Below are positions 48,001-58,632 of a DNA stretch of 64,000 bases, in pieces; the first letter of the stretch is position 1, and every line of letters starts with the position of its first letter. Under the pieces are notes generated by a model, which saw only the letters and a program-made list of their open reading frames with translations, did no database searches and was not told where the DNA came from. The translations under genes were made by a program, and so were the position numbers. The stretch is from Myoxocephalus aenaeus (Eukaryota; Chordata; Actinopteri; Perciformes; Cottidae): assembly GCA_038501785.1 (NCBI GenBank), contig JBAMJR010000140.1:3854001-3918000 (forward strand). The letters are read 5' to 3'.

Positions 48001-51000
48001 TAAGTAATGTCATAGAATAGTGCACTGGTTTGGAAGTTGCCTGCGTGTTTAGCCTCTGAAGTGAAATCCTGCTTTTAGGAAACATTACTCCGTTTGTGGA
48101 TTTTATGAGTTGTTGATTCCAAGGTATTTTCCAACCTTTGTTGCAAATTAATCCGAAAGCTAAAATAGGTAGTTTTTTGTGTGTGTGTTTCTGTGTGTCA
48201 TGGCCGGGGGAGGGGAGCATAATCACTTTTCAGCATATTGAAATTCAAGTGGTGTGAGAGAAAACAAGACTTCTGCACCTCCCATTGGCTGTGTTTTCAG
48301 GCTTTAGACAATCTGGCCCGCGACGGGAGACTTAGCCAATCACAGGTCATTTCAGAGAGAGGAGATGTTCTACAAATGGAGATGTCTGCAAATGCTTACC
48401 TTTGGGGAAAGCCTGACTGCAGGTAATGTTACTATTCAAGCATTGGCGACAACTGCCTATACTGCAAGCAAAAAACAAAAGGAGATGGACTCATCAAAAA
48501 GAGAGTCTGAAAGAGTTTAACAATAAATGCAATGAAACATGTCAATGTTGACAAAGCATTTCAGAGATGGAGATCAAATGTTTCTAATAATTTAGCCTTC
48601 TGCTAACTGTAGCCCAAAGCAGCTGTAGATAGCTAGAGCCTCGAATCAATGCATGTCAAAGGGCTTTAGGCCACGAGTTTGCAGATCTAACATGTTGGTA
48701 CCTCAAGAATTGCCGCTATATCATTGCATTGAGTGCACAATCACTATTGGGATGATGTTTGAAATGAATGGCTAGCACTCGTACGGGTTAACTACATGAA
48801 GCACGTGCATATGCCCATGCTCTTTTGGTGGGAGGGGCTTAGGAGAGAGAGGGGACTGCCGCAGAGAAAGGTTGTACTTTCAAAATTTGGCAGGTTTTTT
48901 TGGGGCCTTTTCCAGAAAATTAGTACACAGATGAAGAAATTGTACAGGAGCATATTTAATGTAGATGCAGCCTCTTCTTGAACCGGTTGCTGCTGAATTA
49001 ATTCCTCTCACTGTGATGAAACGCTTGTTTTCACTGCAACCACATGAACAATAGAAACACCGTTTTGAGATGTGGGGAGGGTGTCCCACTTTTGGTGACG
49101 TTTAACACATTTTTCCATTGGAATGATGGATTATTTCAGGTGTTTCTGCACCTCCCTTAAATATTATCCATACTAACAAAGATGAGGCACACCTGCATTA
49201 ATGCTGTCGGCCTTCTTGGGGCTAATGAGGAAATTATTCATAAAGCCATTGTTGATCCCTAGAAGCACTGTATGCGTAAACAGATACCTCGTGTTAAACC
49301 AGGGGAGCTGCTGTTCCTGTTGACCTCCGGAGACAGAGATTGATTGGCTGGCTTTGTCACCAGACCTATACTCATCACAGATTAAATCTTGGGGTGCAAG
49401 CGGGTAATTACCCAGGATCCTTAGTCATCAAGGTATGTAAATCTCTCGCCAGCTCATTAGCGGGGTTTATTTGAAGAACACTTTTTCTCCCCATCTTCTT
49501 TCCCCCCAGCTTTTCTGCCAAAATGTTGCACCTCTGTGCAAAACTATGCTGAGCCGTTTATTTCCCATGTGTGTAACAGGAAAGGGAGAATAGCAAGAAT
49601 GATGCAATGGCCATTAAAAACCTAACATATTTAAAGTCCAGCACACAGAATTAATTAAAAAACTGTAAAAAAAAAAAACGTGTTAATTATAATTGTGAAA
49701 TTCCAATGTAGGGATAGTGGTCGTATGGGCAGCTGTGGCTCAGCGCAGAGGTCAAATATCATGAATGTATATCACCAATGTAATAAAGTCAAGTGTTTAT
49801 ATTATTATTTTTCATAAATGATTAGGGCAACAGGAGACATGATCACAGTTGTCAATTATTGAGGAGTTATTATTTAACTGTGCTCATGAGTTGCAGCACA
49901 ACTAGCATGGTAATATTGTAAGCCTCAGATAATTAGTCGCCATTCTGTGTAAGGAAAGCTGCAGCTCTGGTGGAAGTGACTGTATTGATGAGAACAGCAA
50001 CACTATTGACTTTTCCAGTAAAGCAGAAATTAAAAAGCAACATATCTGTCGTAGTCATGAGATCCATCCCGTGTCGGTTTACCTTCGGTATTAATATATC
50101 CGCTCAATTAAAACATCAATTTAAACGAGACAACCTTGAACTCAGCTATACTATACACAGTCAAAGTACTTTGCAGTGACTGAGATAGAAAGTGAAAGAC
50201 GATGCAGCAAAATCCTAGTTTTCCATAATATATTCATTATCATTCGTAAGTGACAGCTGCTTAAGGTCGGAACCAGATTCATTGTGACGTCTTGGGAATG
50301 CAAGAAAGTCTGTTTAGATTAGAGGATGCAAACAAAGGATCGAGAAGCTCAATTTGAAAACTGAAGAACAGCGCGAGATTCATCTAAGTGGGGTGTGGAA
50401 CAATGCTCCGAAAACTAAATATTCCAGTCATCGTCACTTCAATAAATATCTTCACATTGGAGGCTAATGAAGTTGCAAACGCTAGTAATACACCTCTGAA
50501 ATCTTTTAAGAATACAATCTACTTTCTGTGTGCCGTCGTCCCTTCTACAAATACTTTACACGCACTCAGCATCGTGCATAAAACTTGCGCACCTCGACCA
50601 GGTCGTCTTGAAACTTGAAAGGACAGACGTCATAAATGTTGAATAAAGTTGCCCACCTGTCTGGCGCGGAGGTGTTGCGTTTAATGTCAGGGTGGCGAGC
50701 GCGAGTGGACGGACGAACCCCCGAGAGTTCATGCAAGAGGCAGCCGGAGCAGCAGCTCATTACGCATGCAGCGCCTGCCGAGGGGAAGCTAACGCCCCAT
50801 ATGCACACCAAGCCACAGTCATTATGGAAATGCATTTTTGTCTGTGCTGGCTGCATTTTTATGTAGCAAGACAAAACAATTTACATTTTATATTCTCTCT
50901 ATTCCTCTGTTTAGAGGCCTCCAGAGATGATATCTGCGCTGTGTGTGTTTGTGTGTGTGGCATGCGAGTGTGTTTGCTATTGGATCATCCCCTTGGCATG

Positions 51001-51044
51001 TTGTGACTGCATGCATAAATACATAGCCGCTGTGTGGTTTGTTT

Positions 51045-51046
<2 letters not shown>
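45088..51046. other. No gene recognised
   Basis: About 6 kb with no recognised exon family. The frames at 46432-46881 (minus) and 46646-46969 (plus) overlap on opposite strands and show no domain. One splice-bounded open segment at 48301-48422 is described among the findings. Confidence 0.4.
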
Positions 51047-51125
<79 letters not shown>

Positions 51126-51241
51126 AATATGGTTTATGTTATTTTGCATGTATGAGTTTATGAAAAGAGGAGTTAATGTAGTGTCTGCACTTGAATATAG
51201 GAGTGTGTGAATTTGCTGATGTGCGTTTGTGCAAGTGCAGG

Positions 51242-51284
<43 letters not shown>
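51047..51284. repeat. Two (TG)n microsatellites
   Basis: TG runs at about 51047-51122 and 51245-51284, separated by about 120 bp. Both have the same phase on the plus strand. The frames across them are repeat artefacts. Confidence 0.92.
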
Positions 51285-51285
<1 letters not shown>

Positions 51286-52381
51286 CCTCTTTTTACTTCG
51301 TCCAATATGTCCTCTTGTACTGACTGTGCTGTGGTAGAACAGTATCTGTGCTGCACTGTGGTCTGGCGCTACCCGAGTGTCGTCCCCTGTCTGCTGACCC
51401 AACCACATCAGAACACCCCCTCCCTCTCCCGCTGAGTGATTTGCGAGGCACCGCTGTCCTTCAACAATTGGTTGCGTCTGCGACTGGAAGCATTTATTTC
51501 CCCCAGCCTATCAAGCCACTACTGGCCTCAGCCTGCTGTAATTGTGCTGACCACAGGACATGTTGCTGAAAAAGTGCACCGGCTGCAAGGAGGAGGGAAG
51601 AAAAAAAAAGAAAAATCTTTTTTCTTCTTCCTGAATGGTTCGGCTGCAGGATGCACAGATCTACAGAAGCCAGTGTGAGACTTGTAAGGGAATTATTTTG
51701 CATATTCTGCACGAAACTCAAAATGCAAACACTATAATAATTAAAAGGTGCAGTCACTACATTTTTACTAGTCTGTAACACAAAATAATAACATTAATAA
51801 AAACAATACAGGTCCAGATGTTCTCACTTTCTGAACAACCAAAAGGCAGTATTATTATTTTAGTATTATAGCTGACCATACAAATAGTATGTGTGAGAGT
51901 GAAGTGTACTCATACATGAAAAAGGGAAAATATTCTATTTTATAGGAAATTACTTGTATTAACTTCCATGATTCAAATTTTGTTCCCCAATCTGTCCAAT
52001 ACTTACATTTATGAATAAATACCTAAAAAACTAATGACATTTCCATCAGCTTGAGCTGTAGTTTGTGTTAACTAGCAAATATCATATTTTATCATATTAA
52101 TATTCTAAACTGACATTGCAATCATAACACACATAACAAGTGTGTTAGCATTAAGTACAGCACCAAGGAGGAGAAGGGTTGAGTGCAATATGTCGATCGT
52201 TTTTTGGCATTAAAAAAAAATAGACGTTAGCGGCTAATAGTTAGACGTACGCCATGATTGACGTAGAGGGCAGCCAGTCTGAGATCACGTCATTTCTAAC
52301 ACACGCATGTGCGGTCAACCCAACCACGCTAATTAGTTAGCCTTCCAATTTATACACTAACGCTAAAGACAGGGTATAAAA
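51285..52381. other. No gene recognised; possible 5' part of the hAT relic
   Basis: No exon recognised. The last 200 bp before 52382 lead directly into a transposase-like start and may be its untranslated leader. No CAG-type terminus could be fixed. Confidence 0.4.
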
Positions 52382-53215
52382 ATGAGTGGTGGAGAAACTG
52401 GAATAAGTAAGAAACCAAAAACGTACCACTTCCACGCGGAATGGGAGGAGGACTTTTTGTTCTTACAATGTCATATTCAAAGTGCGTTTGTCTGATCTAC
52501 CATCGCTATTCCGAAGAAGGGAAATGCGGAGCAGCACTTTCGGACTGTTCATAAAAAAACTACGACACTGACGGAGAAAGAGAAAGGTGAAGGAACTAAA
52601 ATCACAGTTGTCCGGACAGCAGTCATTTTTCTCACTGCTGAGGCAACCACCTAAGCATCGTTCCGGGTGAGTCGCTCCATCATGAAGCGAAAGAAGTGCC
52701 TTCAAGATGGAGAGATGATAAAAGAGGCCTTCAGTGAAGCAGCTGACTTGTTGTTTAAAAACAAACCGGAAATATTATCTTCAATCAAAGCTCTCCAGCT
52801 ATCAAGAAACACAGTTACACGGCGCTGTGAAGCCATGGCCGAGGATTTGACACAGCAGCTTTGGAAGAACATCGCGGGCTGAGAGTGTTTCTCAGTGCAA
52901 TTGGACGAGTCTGCATAATACACCAACGAGCATTATGCGCAAAAATGCTACACGTGAAGGAGATAACGGATGTGGCAACGAAGATCGCCTGTTCTATCCG
53001 AGCGAGAGCTCTTCAAAGACGGCTGTTCCGTGCACATCTGGAGAAGACTGACTGCCACCACACTGATGTGAGATGGCTTAGGGGGACATTCCTGCAGAGA
53101 TTTGTAGAGCACTGTCCGGAGATAAAAATGTAGAATACAACCAACTAAATGGTGATCGGTGGCTTCTAGACTTGTCAACTGATCTGACCATGTTGAATGA
53201 GCTTAAAGTAGCTTG
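52382..53215 (+). pseudogene. Decayed hAT transposase (GTF2IRD2/ZBED type)
   Basis: Pieces of one transposase lie in order across several frames. They are a start MSGGETG.., then a BED-like zinc finger with CVCLI(C/Y)H and NAEQHFRTVHKK, then KVKELKSQLSGQQSFFSLL, then an open stretch at 52667-52882 with GEMIKEAFSEAADLLFKNKP and LSRNTVTRRCEAMAEDLTQQ. FSVQLDESA, EALCAKMLH-like and TDVRWL..GTFLQRFVE pieces follow. This order matches fish hAT-derived proteins annotated as GTF2IRD2-like or zinc-finger BED. At least four frameshifts and three in-frame stops are present, including one directly after the NIAG segment at 52880, and much of the catalytic middle is missing. It is dead and no intact product is possible. 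The terminal repeats were not located. Confidence 0.8.
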
Positions 53216-53723
53216 CAAGCCCAAAAGGTGTCTTTTTTTTCAAATGTGTTTCTGCTTTTTACAGGCAGCATGTCATAGAAACACTTGCAGTGTGTTGCGA
53301 ACAGATGTTGTTTTGTGTAATTTCACTACACGTGGTGGTCGCAGAACAACAAGTAACCAAGTAACTTACCTAAAATATTTTTTGTCACGGCTATCCCCAA
53401 ATGCAGCAGGGGGTAACTGGATTTAGAAAATGTAAATACCCAGAATAGGTGAACTACAAAAATTGGCTGTTCTTTTGTTTGCAGTATCTCGTCTAACAAT
53501 TTGATCTGTGATGTTTTCGTTGGCCTCTGCGCCTCTGTTGACTGCAACCCGCTCATGGGCTGTTGTTTGCTAAGCACCCAGGCAGCAAACTTTTGACTTT
53601 CACAGCCGAAGGTTGCATAACGACAACAAGCCATGAGCCAAATGTCAAATATAAATATCAAAATCTACTCGAAAAGTGAAGAAAAAACAAACATCCGATG
53701 CTACTTTCCAGCCAGGGAAACAC

Positions 53724-53773
53724 CAACTAAACAATGCACTGGCAGTGAGAGCTGCCAGTGCATTGTTTAGTTG
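53724..53773. repeat. Perfect hairpin, 22-bp arms, 6-base loop
   Basis: Left arm 53724-53745 begins CAACTAAACAATGCACTGG. Right arm 53752-53773 is its exact reverse complement, and the loop at 53746-53751 is TGAGAG. It lies about 500 bp after the last recognisable part of the hAT relic. It could be a small foldback element, a duplicated-inverted scar or a hairpin RNA, and nothing decides between these. Confidence 0.9.
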
Positions 53774-55410
53774 TCGGTGGGGGAGAACATGCTAATGCTA
53801 ATTATAGCGGGGTCATCGTGTGGAGCTCTGCCCCTTTACACACACACATCTTTGTGACACAAATCAAATCCCACCACCGCCATATTGAACCTGGATAATT
53901 GCAGACAGAGGTCTGATAAGCCCTTGTAATGGAACTCTGTCAATCAATTCATGCTATATACCCTCTCTCTCCTGGGTGTTTGCTCAAATTGAATGAAGAA
54001 ATCCAGGAGCCACTGACATTTAGGTCTACTGCACTGCTGATTGTGAGAAGAATGTTCTGGTTTATCTTCATTAACTGGGGGAAAGTAAAAGCAAATTTGC
54101 CGTATGAAAAGCAATTATGGCGCTGCTGACTGGAGCTTTTATGCCGGGAAAAGGTCCTCCTCTCATTGTCTGTTTGAGTGAGAAGAGTTCCCACGATTTA
54201 CTGCATGAGGTATTTATCGTGCAAGTAAAACACAGGCCTCATGGTGGGTAATTATTTGGCCTCAAGGTCACTGTAATCTAAACTGGTAAGTCTGCAGCTC
54301 ATCAATTGTTTTTCATTTAGTTGAAAGCTGTTGAGGTGATGTGTTGCCTCCGGTGTTTAGGTGACGGTTGCATCCAGAATGACAAATTGTCAAAAGCAGT
54401 GGTATCCATTTGTACCCCGGTGGCCACCGTTTACCAGACAGTGGACTACAGAGGGAGAGACCTGCCTTCTTCAAGCTCAGATTCACACTTGATTTTATAT
54501 AAACAAAGAGGACGAATAGGTAAAGAAAAACAGATGTGGTGGATTCAGCGCTGAACAAAACATTTCGTGAAACCTAGACAGAGAATACTTGTAAATGTGA
54601 GTGTTTCAAGGGAAATAAAAATGAAACCCATATTTAGAAATGTAGTGCATTGCTCAGATAAATAACCCAGTCCATTAAAATTGTGTTCACGTTTATGTTT
54701 TCATAAAACATTTCATGAGTAGGAAGATCAAACAACAATTTTGGATGAGTGGATATTTGCCTGATCATAGTTTAATAAAGGGGGAAGTAATGTTTGTGAT
54801 GATACTCTGTCTTACGAGGCTTTGATGACAACATTGTTTTTTAACTGCAAATTCTGAAATCGTTCAAAGAAAGACAGAGTTTTGAGTTTTTTTACTGATA
54901 GACATATTGCAAAAGTAGTGATGAAAGCATTTACAGTCATTTACTGTAGTTGCTCTTTGGTTGAAACCTCCATTTGATCATAATTTGTCAAAACAGCAGC
55001 CTTACTAATCAAACTGAATTCATAGACGAAAGTGTCATCTATTTTCATAGGCTATTAAATAATTGAGTATCTGACGAATGCATACACGTCGATGATTAAA
55101 GATGATTAAAGAAAGCTGACTGGGAAGTAAGGAGAAGTGAGCCAAGAGTGGAAGTAGCAAAGCATTTTCAAAGCATGGAAATGTTATATTTAGAATACAT
55201 GAAAGTCTGGCGTGGGATACAACAGCACTCTTCCTAAAAGAGGGATTTTACAGGAAAAAGATTATTACCATTATTACCAAATGAGAACAAGTGACAGTAC
55301 AATGTTTCATAACCAACCCGTGGTACAAATATTTATTTGCAGATCCTTTGATTTAAAAAAAAAAAAAATCATAGTATATGTTGCAAGGTGCCAACAGACA
55401 ATATATTTTT
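53774..55410. other. No gene recognised
   Basis: Unique-looking AT-rich sequence with short open frames only. Confidence 0.45.
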
Positions 55411-55414
55411 AAAT

Positions 55415-55575
55415 CAGATTTGAGCGGCCGGAGCGTTCGGACTGAGATGCAGAAATCACATTGGAATCACATTTCAAACCGCCTCCAAATGTGGTTTGGA
55501 TCTGATATGCAAAAATCACAGTTCATGTATTTTATGCTGTTCAGACCTTCTAAAATCAATATGGATATGCCAAAA
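55415..55575. repeat. Possible MITE fragment
   Basis: Contains gagcggccggagcgttcggactgagatgc, tgtggtttggatctgatatgcaaaaatcac and tgctgttcagacc. Similar strings (ttcagactga.. and ggtttggatctgat.tgcaaaaatca) occur in a dispersed fish MITE as far as I recall. No terminal repeats could be matched. Confidence 0.35.
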
Positions 55576-56349
55576 TTGCACACCTCCTTTTGGCACCCTG
55601 ATGCAGATGCAGTGGACTCAAATAATTGTCTGTTAGTTGCCGTTAAAACCAGCCCTTAGACGTACAACACAGAACTAATACCGTTCAAATTTAAACAGTT
55701 TTCTCAGTGTCACAAAAGCCATTTTACGCCTTGAAAACTAAAGCATTTTAAAACATGGGGATGATACATACTCAAGTTGTACACTTTTCTTTTTTGCATT
55801 GGCATCGACTACGTAGTTGATTGACGTGGAGCCAGAGCAGACACATGTACAGAAAGCTGACAACCTGATAATGCTCCCCCAAATGATCACGTGTCATGGT
55901 TCATTTCAGCCCTGTGTTTTGACAGTTGTGTAGTTAGTGTAACACCGGGCTGTGAACTGTTGATACGACGACGTTACTGCTGTGGTGGTAGAGGGGGTGC
56001 TGGTGATGATTGTGCGGATCATCTGCTCATTTACTGAAAGTTAAAGCAGGTGTGCATCATTACACCCTGAGGGGAGAGCCCAGGAGAGAGGAGAGGAGAG
56101 GAGGAATCAAAATACTCTACAGTAAATAAGATGGCACTTCATGTAATTTGTGCTCCTAGATAACTGACGTCAGCAATAAGCATCATTGTTCTACAATAAT
56201 TGTGTAGTCTCTGAAGGCTTTCAACTCATGTCTCCCCTGTGTTTACCTAAGCAGATGGTATATTCCAGTTTAAATGAGGCTGAGATGACGGTAGTCAACA
56301 GTTTGTAGTTGCAGAGACGACTTACTGGTTACTGTGGATCTCATTTGTG

Positions 56350-56369
56350 CGTCTGTCTGTCTGTCTGTC

Positions 56370-56415
<46 letters not shown>
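56350..56415. repeat. (TCTG)n then (TG)n compound microsatellite
   Basis: About six TCTG units run directly into about 20 TG units. Confidence 0.92.
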
Positions 56416-56416
<1 letters not shown>

Positions 56417-57113
56417 TTGATTTTTTAATAAAACAAATTATCTAATGCCAAACATCTATAATCTTCTAACTTCGCCGTTAGCATCTCCTTTAACTCTGTG
56501 TTCCATCATATCAATATCCACTAGAATATTTCTGAAACATATTAAATGTTCACTGAAGCCTTTCTTTGGTAGATGATGAGATTATTCCACTTGGAGATTG
56601 AATTACTGCGATGCTACAAGAAAATCACAATGAGAGCTCACTGTACAGAGCAGATGGTGGCAGGTTTTCCAGGTGCAAACTTCATGCATTCTTCTGAGAC
56701 ATGTGATGTTCGTAATAAATGAAAGAGCAGGTGCACAAATGGCACATCATTTATATAAACCATAACAGGGGCACAGTAAAACCTGAGCTTTCAAAATAAG
56801 ACTGGCTGGTCCACCTTCAACATCAGTCCACCTGAAGTGAGCTTGGGCCGACGGTCTAAATTTTGGGGCTAACCTCGTTCACTTTAATCAGCAGGTTTGG
56901 CAAGAGCCCTGTATAAGGAAGGGATATCAATAACATCAGGCATAGTGGTAGTGCACCATCACACAATCATCAAAAGAGCAACATGATTAAAGTTGCCGAC
57001 ATATTTTGTGCGTATCCTTGAGTTCTAACATTACTTTCTCATAAAACATTTTGCAAAGCTGATTTTTAAAGTTAAATTCAGCATTGTTGACATGCATGTT
57101 TGCTTGCAGTGAG

Positions 57114-57153
57114 CATTAACTATCTCAAAGACACATTAACTATCTCAAAGACA
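57114..57153 (+). repeat. 20-bp unit duplicated in tandem
   Basis: Two perfect head-to-tail copies of CATTAACTATCTCAAAGACA. Confidence 0.9.
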
Positions 57154-57404
57154 CAATTCATCAGCAAAATTAAAAAACGTAAGTACCCGGTCACACCTTC
57201 CTTTTAGCAAAAGATATACTCTTTTTATTAGGCACCCCTCTACCGGAGATCATATTAATTCTACTAATATTAATTAGTGTATATATTAAGGTAATTAATT
57301 AAGAAATAATTAATGATTTTAAATGATTTTTACTAACGGTTTGAAGAATTTACTGACTTGTTTGGTTTATTTATAATTCTTGTATATACGAAAAATGAAA
57401 ATGA

Positions 57405-57612
57405 AAAAATGGAAATGAAATGAAAATCGTTTTTTATTGTCATAGTACATACATACATGAAATTTGTCCTCTGCATTTAACCCATCCTTAATATCTTAAG
57501 GAGCAGTGGGCTGCCCTGAGCGGCGCCCGGGGAGCAATTTTAGGGTTCAGTGTCTTGCTCAGGGACACTTCGACATGTGAGCTATGGGGGGACTGGGGAT
57601 CGAACCGGCTAC
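57405..57612 (-). repeat. tRNA-derived SINE, 5'-truncated
   Basis: On the minus strand it reads GCCGGTTCGATCCCCAG (a good Pol III B box), then gtcgaagtgtccctgagcaagacactgaaccc, then ctgctcc, then gggttaaatgcagaggacaaattt, then gactatgacaataaaaaacg-like sequence and an ATGAAA-rich tail. This order is that of abundant fish SINEs. The A box is missing, so the copy is truncated at its 5' end. The tail is at the lower coordinate. Confidence 0.7.
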
Positions 57613-57662
57613 ACACTTTTGCATGGCTTAAAATATATTTTAAATACCTTTTTATTATTTAA

Positions 57663-57705
57663 AACCAGACGGGGGCGATTTTGATCCCAGAGGACAACAG
57701 GTGTG
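57663..57705 (+). repeat. Flanking direct repeat, left copy
   Basis: Reads accagacgggggcgattttgatcccagagga, very similar to accaggcggggtcatttttggccccagaggg at 58591-58632. The two copies bracket the Harbinger-like element at 57754-58398 in the same orientation. Confidence 0.6.
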
Positions 57706-57753
57706 CTTATGTGTTCCCATTAGAATTTTTTTAATTAAAAAACAGCATCCTCA

Positions 57754-58398
57754 TGCCGTGTTCACACCAAAAGAGTTGCGAAATATTCGCGCGTCCAGAT
57801 TACATGTTAAATCAATGCACAGCCGCGTTAGGTTGCGAAAAAGCGGATTTTTCGCCGGGCGGCGCGATACTGGCGAAATGGCGTTGCGAATATTCGCAAC
57901 TCCGCTTTTTCGCTTTTTCGCCTTTTCGCTGGCGATGAAATAATTCATCGCCAGCGAAAAATTCGCCCGACGCGGAGTTGCGAAAGCCAATCAGCGTTGA
58001 GAAGCTCCGCCCGGCATCACCGCCGTTCTGCCGTCACTGAATCAAACTGCGGGTCCGCTGAAGGAGCGCTGGAAGCGGCTTCATTCAGACACTCGTCCCG
58101 GAGGAGTCGGAGCTGTGTGCGACTACGGATAATATTATGAACCCAGACACGGGGCGTTTGATGTTCCGACGTTTGTGGGACTTTCTCAACAAGTATAAAG
58201 CAGAACTAGTGGTTATTTCAATGGTCAATGGCGGAAATAGTAAATGTTTTCACTGACATGGAGATAAGCCCCGCCCCCTTTCCCCAGCGATGGTTGCGAA
58301 AAACGAATTAACCACTGGAGCGAGTTTTTTGCCGGGCGGCGCGATATAGGCGAAGTGGCGTTGCGAATATTCGCAACTGTTTTGGTGTGAACACGGCA
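57754..58398. mobile_element. Harbinger-like MITE, 645 bp
   Basis: A perfect terminal inverted repeat, TGCCGTGTTCACACCAAAA on the left and its reverse complement on the right, is flanked by TCA at 57751-57753 and 58399-58401, a 3-bp duplication as in PIF/Harbinger. A 2-bp AT duplication with a GCCGTG end fits equally well. The inside has a perfect 17-bp-arm palindrome around 57923-57960, the palindrome GTTGCGAATATTCGCAAC twice, and a direct repeat of about 55 bp (near 57848 and 58326). It also carries a segment of about 110 bp at 58111-58219 shared with the hAT element at 21350. No transposase. Confidence 0.85.
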
Positions 58399-58590
58399 TC
58401 ACTAAACTTTGACATATACCACTCTGTGATAAGTAAAATAGTCAAAATAATTAATTGTTTCATTTTATTTTCACCCTAAATTCCAAATCAAAAGGGAAAC
58501 ATTTGTTTAAAGGGTTGGACTGAAGTAAGACTAAAGGTATGAAACTGAATTGATTGACAATTTATACTATATGCTTTAAATAACAGTCAA

Positions 58591-58632
58591 ACCAGGCGGG
58601 GTCATTTTTGGCCCCAGAGGGCAAAGGTTGCA
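58591..58632 (+). repeat. Flanking direct repeat, right copy
   Basis: Right partner of 57663-57705. Motifs of the form gg(g/t)cattttg(a/g)(t/c)cccagagg are seen near ends of some fish DNA transposons, but the class is not established here. Confidence 0.55.

Noticed and set aside
50566..50874. GC-rich first exon or CpG island
   Set aside because: The GC-rich patch is short, has open frames on both strands without domains, and shows no clear core promoter.
57590..57612. tRNA gene
   Set aside because: Again only a B box, with a SINE body and tail; no cloverleaf can be formed.
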